Source: Amborella trichopoda
Taxonomy: Eukaryota > Streptophyta > Magnoliopsida > Amborellales > Amborellaceae
Direction of reading: 5' to 3'
NCBI RefSeq assembly: GCF_000471905.2
Contig: NW_006499364.1
Location: 3,688,168 to 3,752,167, forward strand
DNA length: 64,000 nt
A program made the position numbers and the translations under genes. The stretch's first letter is position 1. Each line of letters begins with the position of its first letter. Below, in pieces: positions 1 to 11,551 of the stretch. The notes beneath the pieces are model-generated. The model searched no databases. It was given only the letters and a program-made list of their open reading frames with translations, and was not told the DNA's origin.

Positions 1-323
1 CGAAGGCTGAGTCCCAAGCCATTCGGCTCGGTCTGGTATTCATTCTCCTTTCATTTCTTATTTTATTTTATTTTATTTATTTTTTTTGATGTGATTTTGA
101 TTTATTTTGATTGAAAAATCATATTTTGAAATGCTTTGGATCATGCTGGCTCCGCCACAGATCTGAGAGCAACTCTGCTCTTTCTAGGCAAATCTGATCT
201 CAGATCTGAATTCGATCGCTCCCACACTCTTTACCATTTTATTTACTTTATTTTTTATTATTTTAAAGTGTCAGATCTGAGATATCGACATCCATAGATC
301 GCTTTGATTTTGTGCTGTAAACA
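1..323 (+). mobile_element. 3' part of a Ty3/gypsy 5' LTR
   Basis: AT-rich sequence running from the window edge to the terminal CA at 322-323, three bases before a primer-binding site. The LTR start lies outside the window, so its length is unknown. It shows no resemblance to the LTR-A copies elsewhere in the window, whose right end reads CACCTAACCA, so this is a separate element family. LTR identity is inferred from its position against the primer site. Confidence 0.7.
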
Positions 324-326
324 GTT

Positions 327-344
327 TGGCGCCCACCGTGGGGC
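327..344 (+). promoter_or_regulatory. Primer-binding site, tRNA-Lys type
   Basis: The 18 bases TGGCGCCCACCGTGGGGC are complementary to the 3' end, including CCA, of plant tRNA-Lys(CUU) as I know it. Minus-strand DNA synthesis would be primed here. The site fixes the LTR end at 323 and the plus orientation of this element. Confidence 0.85.
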
Positions 345-1016
345 AAATCGAGCGCGATACGAGCATCAAAATTTCAAAAATCTCATAATAATTTAAAACT
401 TTTCAAAAATTTTCCAAGTACCATTTTGTGACTGTTCCCAAATTTTCAAGTCAAAATAAAATAGTTAAAAATACAAAAAACTATTGTTTTGTTAGATCTG
501 CTGTCGCTTTATTTTAATTTATTTTCATCAAAAACCATTTTATTTAGTGTTTCTCCACATTTACAGAAATTTCATTTTATCAATATATACAAGGAAAAAA
601 TATGAAAACAAATAAAAAAAAATAATGTTTTGGGTGACACTACGCGTGCCGCCTAGGCGACATGGACTGTGCCACCCAGGTCCAGGACGACACGCTCTCT
701 GGTTCCCCACATCACCCAATTTATAATTTTTTAAAATTTTTTAGGCTGGGTCCTGAGCCTTTATTGGGACTGCTAAAAAAATTTCAGGTAAAAAATAAAA
801 TTTTTAAAAATACCAAAAACATATTTTACTTGATACAGGTCTTCTCTATTTGTTGTTCTTCTGTTTCACTTTGTTTTAATTTTATTTCATCAAAAAGTTT
901 TATTTTTATCCTTCTACAAGTTCTAGTAGCCTTATTTCATCAAGATCAACAAGATAAAATAAAAAATAAAATAAATTTATTTTTGGTTGACACTGCCCGT
1001 GCTGCCCAGCCTATAG
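345..1016 (+). repeat. Retrotransposon leader with a direct duplication
   Basis: Very AT-rich untranslated leader. About 430-665 and 785-1012 are two diverged direct copies: each has the same order of A/T runs, a CATCAAAAA stretch, and ends in a TTGGGTGACACT or TTGGTTGACACT block followed by a GCC-rich segment. No credible gag is encoded; the open frames here are fortuitous. Confidence 0.55.
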
Positions 1017-1820
1017 GTGCGACACGACCCCTGCCGCCCTATCACAGAGGTCCCAAAAAAAACTTCTGCATTGATGGAGGAGATTATCCAATGGCCACAT
1101 CGATACGGCTTTGGGTCCCTCGAAGCTTGGTACATGCTCCTCTCCCAAGGCTTCCAACCAGGCCAAGGCTTTGAAATCGGGTGTACTCTCACCCTATTTC
1201 AAAGCCTCGATCCTCTCAATGCCCATCCTCTAAAAAGGTCAAAAGTGATCCTTGAATCTCCAACAGGGGATAATCCCTCTTCCACAAATTTGCACACACA
1301 AGGGCTAGGAATTGAAGACCTATTTGCTGACCTGGATTTGGAGAAGGTGTGCACAATTAGTTCTAACACAGCCAAGGGTGCTCATCCACCAACACCAACC
1401 CAAGGACGGAATTGTCCGATCATTCCTTTTATCTCGAGAATCACTGGAAACGTACCAGCGACACCTTCAAGTCTCGATGCCAGAAAACGGATAGGCACGG
1501 GGTGGCCATCTAACCACCCAGCGCGACCGGTCCCCAACATTTCTTTTGCAAGTCCCATAAGGGACACCTCTTACGACATTTCAAAAATCATGAAAAATTC
1601 AAAACATGATAAAGTTGATAATAATGAAAAAGAATTTTCAAAAACAGTGCTCACTCAAGATAACCCAATAACTGTGCATAATATCTGAGACGGTGAATTG
1701 GACAACCAAGATGAAGATCAAGAGAGTCAAGAGTCATAAGAAATCTCTCAACCTAAGGAACGTGCTTCCCATGTTGAGCAATTCAAGCAAAGGTTCGATG
1801 GTGACCCAACGGCTATCATC
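1017..1820 (+). pseudogene. Pol linker remnant upstream of RT
   Basis: An open frame to 1688 continues past a stop toward the RT domain. The segment with GFQPGQGFEIG resembles the glycine-rich, G-patch-like region that lies between protease and RT in Tat-type Ty3/gypsy elements. Gag and protease are absent between the primer site and here, so the copy appears internally deleted. The assignment rests on position and composition; no catalytic motif is present. Confidence 0.45.
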
Positions 1821-1826
1821 GAAGAG

Positions 1827-3430
1827 ATGATTGACGTAAACCTAGAAACTGAGAAGGACCCAAGGTTAACCAAGATTGGAACCTCCTTATCTTTTGAGGA
1901 TTGGGAAAATGTGATTTCCTTTCTCAAAGAATATCGCGATGTCTTCGCCTGGTCATACGATGATATGCCAGGGTTAGATCCCACATTGGTGCAACATCAC
2001 CTAATATTCAACAAAGGGGCAAAGCCAGTAAGGCAAAAACTCTGACGTCAAAAGACCCACCTTGAGCTCAAAATTAAAGAGGAAATAAACAAACTGCTCA
2101 AGGCGAAGTTCATCATCCCCGTCGATTACTCAGAATGGATGGCTAACATAGTGGTCATACTCAAGAAAGACGGGATAATCCGAGTGTGTGTCGACTACCG
2201 AGACCTCAACAAGGCATACTCAAAGGATAATTTCCCACTACCAAACATAGATGCCTTGATCGATTCCACTGTGGGTCACGAGATGTTGTCATTCATGGAC
2301 AGCTTCTCGGGTTACAACTAAATCCTCATGGCAGAAGAAGATCAAACCAAGACGTCATTCATAACGTAATGGGGAACCTACTGTGACAAAGTCATGCCCT
2401 TTGGCCCAAAAAATGCAGGAGCAACTTATCAACGGGCAGTGACTAGCATCTTCCACTATTTAATGCATACCATCATGGAGTCAACGATATTCTGGTCAAG
2501 NNNNNNNNNNNNNNNNNNNNNNNNNNNNNNNNNNNNNNNNNNNNNNNNNNNNNNNNNNNNNNNNNNNNNNNNNNNNNNNNNNNNNNNNCTCCGAAAACAT
2601 CAACTCAAACTCAATATGCAAAAATGTGTCTTTGAAGTTGAATCCGGCAGATTACTAGGCTTTATAGTAAGCCAAAGAGGCATTGAGGTGGACCCATCTA
2701 AAATACGAACCATCATTGAAATGCCTCCTCCCCGAACATCAGAGAAGTCTGTGGGCTTCAAGGTCGTATACAAGCCATGAGGCTTTTAATACACAACTGG
2801 CGAATAAGTGAGCACCATTCAATAGACTCCTTAAGAAGGACACCCCATTCATATGGGACAATGAATGCCAAGAAGTGTTCGATCAAATCAAGAAGTACCT
2901 CACCAAACGTTCCATCCTTAGTCCTCCTAGTCTAGATAAACCCCTGTTCTTATATATGTCGGCGAAAGACAAGACCATGGGGGCAATGTTAGGATAATAT
3001 AACGACCATGGAAAAGAACAAAAGATATACTATATCAGCAAAACCATGGTCGATTATGAGACATGATACACGGATGTGGAAAAACATTGCTTAACACTTG
3101 TGTGGGCCATGTAAAAACTAAGACATTATGTCTTATCTCATTTTGTCACTTGACCCACTCAAGTACCTATTGGAGAGGCCCGTCCTCAACAGACATTTGG
3201 CGAAGTGAAGAATGCTATTGAGCGAGTTCGAGATCGAGTATGTCACTCAAAAATTGGTCAAAGGACAAGCCATTGCTGATCACTTACCTAAACACGTACT
3301 GCTAGACAATATTCTCATTAACATGGATCTCCCTGACGAGAACCTCTTCACAATTGAGGACTCGATTTGGGAGCTATCCTTCGACGGTGCAAAGAACGAA
3401 TATGGGTCAATTATAGGAGTCATATTATTG
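1827..3430 (+). pseudogene. Ty3/gypsy reverse transcriptase-RNase H remnant
   Basis: The N-terminal part has the conserved pre-RT segment FAWSYDDMPGLDP. RT follows: VCVDYRDLNKA, then SFMDSFSGYN with the motif-A aspartate, then VMPFGPKNAGATYQR. The YxDD region falls in the N gap at 2501-2588. After the gap come LNMQKCVFEVESGRLLGFIV and EVDPSKIRTI, typical of the RT palm/thumb. From about 2930 to 3430 the RNase H region is recognisable (LSEFEIEYVTQK, ELSFDGAKNEYGS) in shifting frames. In-frame stops follow GYN and occur at about 2368, and frameshifts are frequent from 2780 on. The domain breaks off at 3430 where a GA-rich array begins. No integrase follows. It cannot make a functional protein. 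Confidence 0.85.
2501..2588. other. Assembly gap (88 N)
   Basis: A run of N inside the RT domain. It removes the region where the catalytic YxDD motif is expected, so the state of the active site cannot be read. Confidence 0.99.
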
Positions 3431-4250
3431 AGATGAGAGAAGAAAGGGAGAGGCAAGGTTTGGGACTACAGGTAAGACTGCAGTCCCAGTGAGATGAGAG
3501 AAGAAAGGGATAGAGAGTTTGGGTCGACGGGTACGACTGTCGTCCTAGAGATGAGAGAAAGAAGGTCGAGGATGGCGGGTGAGCCTGCCATCCTGAAGAG
3601 GAGAGAGAAAGAAGAGAGGTTACGGGGACGGTGGCTGAGCCCGCCACTTGAGAAAGGGATGAAGCTACCGTCTTAGTTAGTGAGAGAAGACCAGAGAGAG
3701 ATAAGAGAGATGTTTGAGACGGCGGCTGAGCTCGCCACTTGGGAAAGGGCTCGGGTTGTCATCTCAGTCAGTGAGAGAAGACCAGAGAAAGAGAAGGGAG
3801 ATAACGGAGACGACGGTTGAGCCTGCCACTTGTGAAAGGGCTCAGGCACCGTCCCATTCAAGAGAGAGAAGGTAGAGAGAGAAGAAGGGAGAAAAGGACA
3901 GACAAAGACAGGGTCGGCAACAGAGCCTGCCACTCGAGAAAGGGCTCAGGCTGTCATCCCAGTCAAGAGAGAGAAGGTAAGAGAGAGAAAAAAAGAGGAA
4001 AGAAGAAGCTGAGGGAAGGAAAGAAGAAGAGAGAGAAAGGAAAGACAGAGAAGGGAAAAAAGAAGAAGAGAGTAAAGGAAAGAAGAGAGAAAAAATGAAA
4101 GAAGAAGAAGGGCAGCAGACCCTGCCATCCCAGTGAGATGAGGGGAGAGAAAGAAGAGAGGAGAGAGAAATTGAAGAGAAGCGAGAAAGAAGAGAGGAGA
4201 GAGAAGAGTGGAAAGAGAAAGAAGAGAGGAGAGAGAAAATTACCTAGTTG
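3431..4250 (-). repeat. GA-rich minisatellite with GTGGC...GCCAC cores
   Basis: On the plus strand, roughly 60-80-bp units have a GA-rich filler and a core such as GGTGGCTGAGCCCGCCACTT, in which GTGGC and GCCAC form a short inverted repeat. At least six units are visible, decaying toward plain GA at 3990-4250. It is the U5 array of the minus-strand LTR-A fragment. Long charged open frames across it are composition artefacts. Confidence 0.75.
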
Positions 4251-4389
4251 GGTCTCAAGGGTATCTACCTAAAGTATTCTCTCTCCTCTCTTTCTCTCTC
4301 GAATGAGGGGAAATGTGACCCGAAAATGAATAGCAGCTAATAATTTTTCAATCAAGCAAAAGGGGTCCTTTCAATATTTACGTCACATG

Positions 4390-4400
4390 TATTTATATAG
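4390..4400 (-). promoter_or_regulatory. LTR-A TATA box
   Basis: The plus strand reads TATTTATATAG, so the minus strand reads CTATATAAATA, at the position matching TATA boxes in the other LTR-A copies just upstream of the CT/GA tract. Confidence 0.6.
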
Positions 4401-5762
4401 GGGTAATCCAAACATGGGTAGATGCCTAATAGTTAACCTAATTGTTAAAAAAATAACATATAAATGAATTAATTAAAAATAAGAAACAAGGGCCAAAATG
4501 ACGATTTTGGCCCTTGCCCATAATTCTTGACATTCCAATTTAGTCCTTGTCATGGCCATGCAACTCTTGTGATCTTACGTGGCCTGTTCGGGGTCTTTCT
4601 AACCTTTGTCCAGCTAAAAGAATATTGCTTTCTTGATCAGCTCGGGGAGATGGTCATTTTGGTATGCATTTCGAGCCATGAATCGGGTTTTAGGTCGTGA
4701 TCTTGTCATGAGAAAAATGTGAGAAACGTGTGATCTTTGAATCAAGATTATGCTCTTGTCGTACTGTTTTTCTTTGATTTCTTTGCTACATATTGACGAT
4801 CATGTCGTCATGAACATTTGGTAACGAATGTGCCTCGATTTGGTGTCCGAATGATCGTTTTCCAAATGTGGTATTTTGTCTAGAATTTTCTTTCTGATGG
4901 CTAGAAAGTGAAGAAAATTTATCCTTGTCGTGCTGAGAATCTAACCATTCATCATGCGCAAGGTTCGGCTCGGGTGAAGGCTTTGATGTTGTGGTCGCAA
5001 TGGGTCTAGTTTGAGGCCAATCCGACGTGCGAGCATCATGATGTCGCTGCTTGATCAAGGAGTGTGCTTGCTGAAAATTTGACAATTTTGTTTCGAATCT
5101 TGATTTTCTCTCTTGGTTTTATCTCAGCTTGGGTCATGCCGTGAGGTGTGCCATATATCAAATCGATCGAACCGACAAGACGAATATGCTCCCAAAATTT
5201 GTGCTCATTCTGACTCAGGACAAAGAAGATACGAGTGTTCAAAATTAAGCCTGAAATCAAAAAACTCAGTTTCCATTAATGGAAACTAGTTCGCTGAGGG
5301 TGTACCGGAATAGTGTGTGATCTACCCTTTTTTGGTAATTTAGCCATAACTTGGTCTAGAAACTTCTGATCAAGACGAAACTTTCTGGGGTTTTTCAAAT
5401 GTTTTGGATCTAATGGCGGTGGTCCCATGATCGTTTGACACTCTGGTGATATGTTTGTAGTTATATGGTCTATTTTTAGTAATCAAGAGCTAGAATTTTG
5501 AAAACTATTTTCGCATCTGTACTACCTTAAACTTGTCAGATTGTGACGACACTTGGTTGGTGTTCTTATGAGAACCTTAGTCACATTTTTTAGCATTCTT
5601 GGTCCATTTTGAGACTGTAAAAAATTTCACTCTGGATCAGGGCCTATTGACCTACGGCTCTCATAGTCCACATGCATTTTGGTACCTACGGATCTAGGTC
5701 GTAAATTGCTCTATCTTTATTTGAACCAGGGATAAAAGTGTTGAAAATTACCCTAGAAGTCA

Positions 5763-6130
5763 CGGGTAAAAACGCCTTAACAAAAGGACTTGGTGAGCCA
5801 CTCCCACCTACTTCAAGTGAAAACCCGCAAGGGTGCTTGAAACACATTCCAATTCCAACCCCTGTGCCATCAAAAAATTTTGGCCCCTACGCCATCCAAA
5901 AAATTTCGGCCCCTGCGCCATATAAAAATTTCGGCCCCTGTGTCATCAAAAAATTACAGCCCCTACGCCATCAAAAACATTCCGGCCCCTGTGCCATCCA
6001 AAAAACATTTCGGCCCATGTGCCACAAAAAAAAAAAAAATCGGCCCCTGTGCCATTCAAAAAATAATTCTCGCCCATGTGCCATCAAAAATATTCCGGCC
6101 CCTATGCAATCAAAAAATATTTTGACCCCA
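5763..6130 (+). repeat. About 28-bp minisatellite, first block
   Basis: From about 5855, units of 26-30 bp share the core CGGCCCCTGTGCCATCAAAAA, with about ten copies and variable A-run lengths. The array also produces an open reading frame because the units keep a compatible length, but the peptide is low-complexity and not a credible protein. Confidence 0.85.
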
Positions 6131-6640
6131 GTGCCCTCCACCAACATCAATCACCAACATGTAGGGTGAAGTCTCCTCAACAAAGAGACCACCTCAGGAA
6201 TCGTCCCTTTCAAGTCTAGACTCTTCGGTATAGGCCACACCAAAAAGCCCCCGACTGGACCAGTAGGATGAGAACCAAAGAGGTACCCTGCTTGTCAAAA
6301 CAAACCTTCACCAGGGGATTCCACTTCCAGCCCCTGTGCCACCAAACATTTTTGATCCTATAGCATCCAAAGAATATTCCAGCCCCTGTGCCATCAAAAA
6401 ACAAATTTCGTCCTCTGTGCCATCAGAAAAAACGTTCCTGCCCCAGTGCCCTCCACCAACATCAATCACCAACATGTAAGGTAAAGTCTCCTCAACAAAG
6501 AGACCACCTCAAGAACCCTCCCTATCAAGTCTAGACTCTTAGGTACAAGCCACATAAAAATCCCCTGACTGGACCAGTAGATGGGAACCAAAGAGGTACC
6601 TTGCTTGTAAAAAAACCACCACTAGGAGTTTCCGTTGGTT
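6130..6640 (+). repeat. Direct duplication of about 340 bp
   Basis: 6130-6310 and 6441-6620 are near-identical, starting CCCTCCACCAACATCAATCA and running through GTCTAGACTCTT and GACTGGACCAGTAG to GAACCAAAGAGGTACC. Between them (about 6325-6440) are further 28-bp units. So a unit of one short-array block plus this segment was duplicated. The GACTGGACCAGTAG part resembles block B sequence near 36813. Confidence 0.8.
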
Positions 6641-6960
6641 AGGGCTAAGGCCCACAAAACAGGCACCAGCCAATTGAAGCACCAAATCTTTTAGCCAGGT
6701 TGGGATAACGCCCTCAAAAGGCACGCACCAGCTCCTTTTTTTTTACCAATTAGGTTGGGAGAACGCCCACAAAAAAGGCACCCATCAGTTGGACCAACAG
6801 GAGTTCTCGTTGATACGGAGTCGTAAGACCACACAAGGCAGTCTATTAGCGCGATCTCCCAAAAACAGATTCCGGTAGAACCCAGAGAAAGCTCCTCAAA
6901 AAGGCACCGGTCCAAGAGAATTCATCGAGTGTCTCGGTGTTCTAGTAGCTGGAACTAGCA
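6641..6960 (+). repeat. About 75-bp repeats with CGCCCACAAAAAAGGCACC core
   Basis: Four diverged units contain TTGGGAGAACGCCCACAAAAAAGGCACC or a variant (near 6640, 6700, 6755 and 6890). Nothing here resembles a gene. Confidence 0.6.
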
Positions 6961-7059
6961 TTGTGGGTACGAGCTCTCGGCACTCAATCACTTGTCTACC
7001 CCAAAGCTATTCTAAAGACTCCCCTCCTAACTTCCTAGGGCAAAGACCCTATCCTGACT

Positions 7060-7071
7060 GCTATGATACCA
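7060..7071 (-). promoter_or_regulatory. Primer-binding site, initiator tRNA-Met type, minus strand
   Basis: The minus strand reads TGGTATCATAGC, one mismatch from the plant initiator-Met primer site TGGTATCAGAGC. It begins four bases after the minus-strand end of the adjacent LTR (GGTCGTGACA, ending at 7076). This orients that LTR on the minus strand. Confidence 0.65.
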
Positions 7072-8350
7072 TAACTGTCACGACCCCGTCCCTGAGTGCC
7101 TCATTCCTAATGATGGAGGGCGACCAGGCACGGGTTAGTGATCCCAATGTAACATTTGTTACTCAGGTAGGAGCAGACTCAGCACTTTATTCTCAGTAAT
7201 CAAGAAAACTAAGGAATCTCGATGCCCACAAGCCTAAAAACTTTAAAACTTAGCAAATTCATTCATAAGAAAATATGTTTCATTACATTACATTACGCCC
7301 CAAAACTAGTACAATAAAGTTCAAGGCTCTAGGGCCCAAAGTTATACAGTTCAAAGAAAGCAGTACAAATAGTGCTTAGAGCCTTGCTACATATAATATC
7401 TAAAAATCCTTCTCTGAATGGCTAAACTCTGAACCTGTAACTTTCAGTCTACAAGGAGGAAAAATAATAGAATGAGCTTTGAAGCTCAGTAAGCATACCT
7501 AGTATTATACTATGGTAACAAGTCTACCCATATGTAATAAACAGTTTACTAGATCATAATCACATTTATTGGTCATCAGATCAGTACATGAATCATAAAC
7601 TAGATATCCAAGCAACAGTGCATCATTTATAGATAATATCATGCACTCATTACAACTACAGGAAATCACACTCACGAATCATTTGTTACACACTCACTCC
7701 CTAGTTCACCTACTCCTGCTAGTAGAAGTCATATTCATCAGACCAAACCAAACCCATTGCTTAGGACTTCTATCATCCCACTGGAAAGAGGTTAATGAAA
7801 AGTTGGATAATTCGCTTCGTAATACCCTCAACTCACATACACAGTCCCCAGCATGCATTGGGGGTTCGACAGGCCTTTACCTTGCAAGGCATCAAGCAAT
7901 CACATATCTCATCTCATGACTCACAAGGAGCGACCCACTTTTCTCCCATAACCAGTTCTAGTCATTGTGCAAGTTAGGGAACATGTCGGCATTATTGTCT
8001 CAGTGCATCAATCTCCCCTACCGATGGGTGACCCATCACGTAGTGGCCAATATCCGTAAACAATGCCCATTCCCACATTGATATAACATAGCAGTGTTCA
8101 CTACCAATGGGTGTCCCATTACGTAGTGGTCATCATTAGTGCCTCATCTCTTGCTCGAGCATTCTATTCATTCATGCCAATTCATTGCTTCATAATAGAT
8201 GAATCACATTCTCTTCATATCAGTATGACAATTAACATGAAACATTCATTACATGAATCGTAGCATAACATTTACACATGGATATCATCAATGGATTTTT
8301 GGCACTTATCGTGAAACTTTCATCATCAAATAATCACATCAATATGGCGC

Positions 8351-8542
8351 TTATCACTTTTCACATAGCACATTGTTGTTGAGAATCACTCACATAACCT
8401 TATGGCAAATGCATGGAAATTATCATAGAGCATTCATACTTGTCACTTATCACTTTTCACATAGCACATTGTTGTTGAGCATCTCTCACATAACCTTATG
8501 GCATATGCATTGCAATTATCAAATAGCATTCATACTTGTCAC
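8351..8542. repeat. Tandem duplication, 96-bp period
   Basis: 8351-8446 and 8447-8542 are two near-identical copies beginning TTATCACTTTTCACATAGCA, inside the LTR. Confidence 0.9.
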
Positions 8543-9539
8543 TTATAAAGGGAATTTTTAAAGCTTCAATTAATAGCTAGATGAGAGAATTTCAACATTT
8601 CACTTATCACGAAAATCAGACCTCATTAGTTTGGCTGAAAATTTAGTTCTAAATAAATAATAGTTGCTGAAAAACAGTGGGCAGTGACACACTCACGCAT
8701 TTTGGGATATAACTCAAAATTTATAGGAAATTTCAAAAATCTCAAAACATGCAAATTCGAGCCCATTCAAAAACTTTTCCAACGGGGTAATAAGGGCGTA
8801 GCCATTTGCTAGGGCAAAGGCGTGGCCCAAAACAAGTCACAGTTGCAGTAATTTACAACAATTATGAATAGTGACATGTCTCAACATTTTAGTTCACATC
8901 TTTCACTCTATACAACATTTCAATATGACATAAAGCAAACTTGAAGTGGACATGTATATCTCTCATTCAGGATCCATTTGGGCCCATTTGTGTGCCGTTT
9001 AGCCAGCGAAAAGCTCAGAGCAAGAGCCCTCACGGTTGTTGGAAAATTTTCCTTCCCACAAGTATTGAGATTTTACTACCATAATGCACACCATTTACAA
9101 GTGGAATTATCAAGTTTGACGAGAAGATTTCCTTTACAATTTTTCCAAGTTCATTGGCAATGGATAAAAAATCAATCTTTTTATTTTTCATACATTTCTA
9201 CGTTCTTGCATTCTAATCTACTATTTTCCTATTCTTCGTATCCCATCACTTCATGGAAATCACAGGGCATAGCACTAAATCCACTTACCTAAAGGTCACG
9301 GCGCCCCCTACAATTCCTTGTGTAGGTCGCCTCTTGCTCCCCCATGGCATCCTCACTCCTAGGCCTTCACGCGCAGACGCCTCTTGCTCCAGTCGGTAGC
9401 CTCCCAATGGCGGTAGCACAAGGCTCTCTAGAAAGACAAAGTTTGAGGGAAAGAGAAGGAAACGGCGCTGACGGTGAGGAAGGGTGTGATTTATTGGCGC
9501 ATGGGTAGGTGAGGCTGCAGGATAGTTGAGAAATGCGCT

Positions 9540-9900
9540 TTGGCTGGCGTCACTTGCATAGCGCTGACAGGTATGGCACGACGCTGACACCGCTGATGGC
9601 TGCTCGATTGACCAACTACGCATGGCCAGGTGACGACGCTCCTGACGGTAACACACTTGCAGTGATGCTGCAGACGACGACATATGCTCGCGGTGATGCT
9701 CCAGACGGTGACACACACTCGTGATGATGCTCCAGAAGACAACACACTTGCAACGATGCTCTAGATTGCGACATACCCTCACGGCGATGCTCCAAACAGT
9801 GACTTACGCTCGTGGCGTTGATCCAGACGGCGACACATGCTCGCAGCGATGCTTCAGATGGTAAGGCTCTCGGCGACGCTCCTGATAGCAATGCCCCAAG
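9540..9900. repeat. About 36-40-bp minisatellite in LTR
   Basis: Diverged units of the type GATGCTCCAGACGGTGACAC followed by a CGCTCG-like segment, about eight to nine copies. GGCGTT/GGCGCTG motifs continue more loosely to about 10400. It occupies the same relative position as the CCGGCGCTGG repeats of the 57012-60017 LTR. Confidence 0.75.
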
Positions 9901-10450
9901 TTGATGCGCGGCGTTGCTTCAACCGACGATGCTTCAGTTTCTCTCTCTCCTTACTCACGGCGCTAGGCATCCTCACATGCCTAGTGTTATGCTTCCTTCC
10001 GCAGACGGCGGTGTGCAGACGACGGTACTCAATTCTAGGCATGGCGTCCCTACGCCTCACGTAGAGTGTTGCTTCTCTTCACGCTCGGCGTTACATCTCC
10101 TACCTTTCATGCGCAGTGTTAGCCCAGGTGACGTTACTCCAAAGGGCAATGCTAAGGCTTCTCCACTCTCTCTCCAGACAGCACTACCTCACGCTGTGAA
10201 CGATGTTACTCCTTATGCTCACATTGATGCCTCCATTCGCGCATGGCGTTAGTCTAGCCTATGCATGGCGTTGCCCCATATACCAGTGGCAATACCCTCA
10301 TTTTCATGTGGCGTTGCCTCCATGTTACATGGGCTGCACTAGGCCAAATCACATGGATGGCGCTATCCTGCGCCCTTAGCACCGGGTGTGTGCTCCCATC
10401 TTATTCGATTTCCTTCTCTCTACTACCACGAGTGATCAGGCTCAATTAAA

Positions 10451-11551
10451 TTATGGCCTTTACAGAATTGACTCGCGAGCTTGAGATTGTAACTTGTTTC
10501 AATAGAAATGGTTGTAAATTGTTTCAATCTTTTGTATAAGTGCCATCATTAGTTTTCTCATGTTTGAGCTTCTGCCTTGTAATTGTCGGACTTTTTGCCT
10601 CTGTTGTCTTCTTTTCTTTTGCTTTCTGATTCTTCCTTTTCTTTTTTTGAATTGGATTTTTCTTTTTCATAGATATTTTTTTTTGGGACATTGTTTGTTC
10701 ATTGTGTTAAAATCTTTATCAACTAGTAACTTTATTACACACTACACATGATTTAATTGTGTTCAAATTTTTTTAGAGTTATTTGACTCTTGAGGAATGA
10801 GGAAATGGTTAATGGAGTTTGAGTGCCTTATTGAATTATTGTAAGAAAAGAGGTCAAATAACATCTTTTGACTGCTGCGTTTTATGATCTCCAACTGTTG
10901 AATAAGGATCGAGGTAAAAATGTTGCTCAGTATTTGGGATTTTCAAATATTGTTGTACGTATTATTTCTAGTTTTCTTTCGTTTCTTAGCAAATATATGG
11001 TTCTTTCTCTGTTTTTGACGCAAAACCCTGTGTATTATGGTCTCCAACTGTTGAATAAGGATCGAGGTAAAAATGTTGCTACGTATTTGGGATATTCAAA
11101 TATTGTTGTACATATTATTTCTAGTTTGCTGTCATTGAATAATGATCGAGATAAAATGTTGCTCAGTATTTGCTATTGATTGCTGTCAATTGTTACAACT
11201 GTGCCAATCTTGTTTCTCATTGTTTGGATGTGAAATTAGATGGCTACGTTATTCCATTGACCAAGCTCAAACTTTGCAAAAAATTTCAATTGAATTTTTG
11301 AAACACCCATGCTATTAGATTTTGACAAAGGAAAATGGTCATATTGTATAAAACCCTTATTTCAGTATAATTGAAATAAATTCAGTTGCAATTTTTCGCC
11401 CCACTTGCATTGAGTTTATATAACAAATATGTAGTATCCATTTCTTAAAAAATTTTCATATGGCAAGGTGGGTTGAGAAAAATATGATTAGTATTCTTAT
11501 GATGTATTTGTGTAGTTTGCAGTTTCATGTTGGGTAAGATAAAAAACTGAG
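10451..11551. other. Non-coding flank of the transposase pseudogene
   Basis: AT-rich sequence without a supported gene. It holds the 154-bp repeat described separately. It may include the 5' end of a MULE, but I could not find a long terminal inverted repeat by eye. Confidence 0.5.
10880..11180 (+). repeat. 154-bp tandem repeat, about 2.3 copies
   Basis: 10880-10977 and 11034-11131 are almost identical over the core CTCCAACTGTTGAATAAGGA through TATTATTTCTAGTTT. A third partial, more diverged copy runs 11131-11180. It lies about 370 bp upstream of the FAR1-like start codon. Many MULEs carry subterminal repeats, but the location alone does not prove that role. Confidence 0.85.

Larger units (their letters stand above)
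3431..5762 (-). mobile_element. LTR-A fragment, minus strand
   Basis: Read on the minus strand, this matches the order of other LTR-A copies: a start (CA on the plus strand at 5761-5762), a U3 with the CCTGGTTCAAATAAAG segment matching CAGGTCAATAAAG elsewhere, a TATA box, then the purine-rich U5 array. The U5 end is missing, truncated against the RNase H remnant at 3430. Divergence from the other copies is high, so it is an old fragment. Confidence 0.65.
7076..10450 (-). mobile_element. LTR of the TGTCACGACCCC family, minus strand
   Basis: Begins TGTCACGACCCCGTCCCTGAG and shares its order with the solo LTR at 57012-60017: the opening motif, CTCAGTAAGCAT near 7490, the CCCCAGCATGCATTGGGGG block near 7847, TACCGATGGGTGACCCAT near 8018, then GCGCTG-rich repeats. 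An initiator-Met-like primer site abuts the left end, so this is a 5' LTR read leftward, but the internal region beyond it is not recognisable. The right boundary near 10450 is uncertain because no clear terminal repeat or target duplication was found. Confidence 0.65.

Noticed and set aside
662..1174. 170-codon open frame as a host or gag gene
   Set aside because: Lies in an AT-rich duplicated leader, has no domain, and overlaps the better-supported pol linker frame.
5738..6169. 143-codon open frame of His/Pro/Lys-rich repeats
   Set aside because: Produced by the 28-bp minisatellite; peptide mirrors the DNA repeat.
9285..9891. Minus-strand open frames of 84-165 codons with His/Arg/Ser repeats
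   Set aside because: They follow the 36-40-bp minisatellite of the LTR in several frames at once.
7071..10870. ATAAC target duplication around the 7076 LTR (CAAATAAC at about 10857)
   Set aside because: The right copy is not placed directly after a CA end, and the left boundary is a primer site of an internal region, so a target duplication is not expected there.
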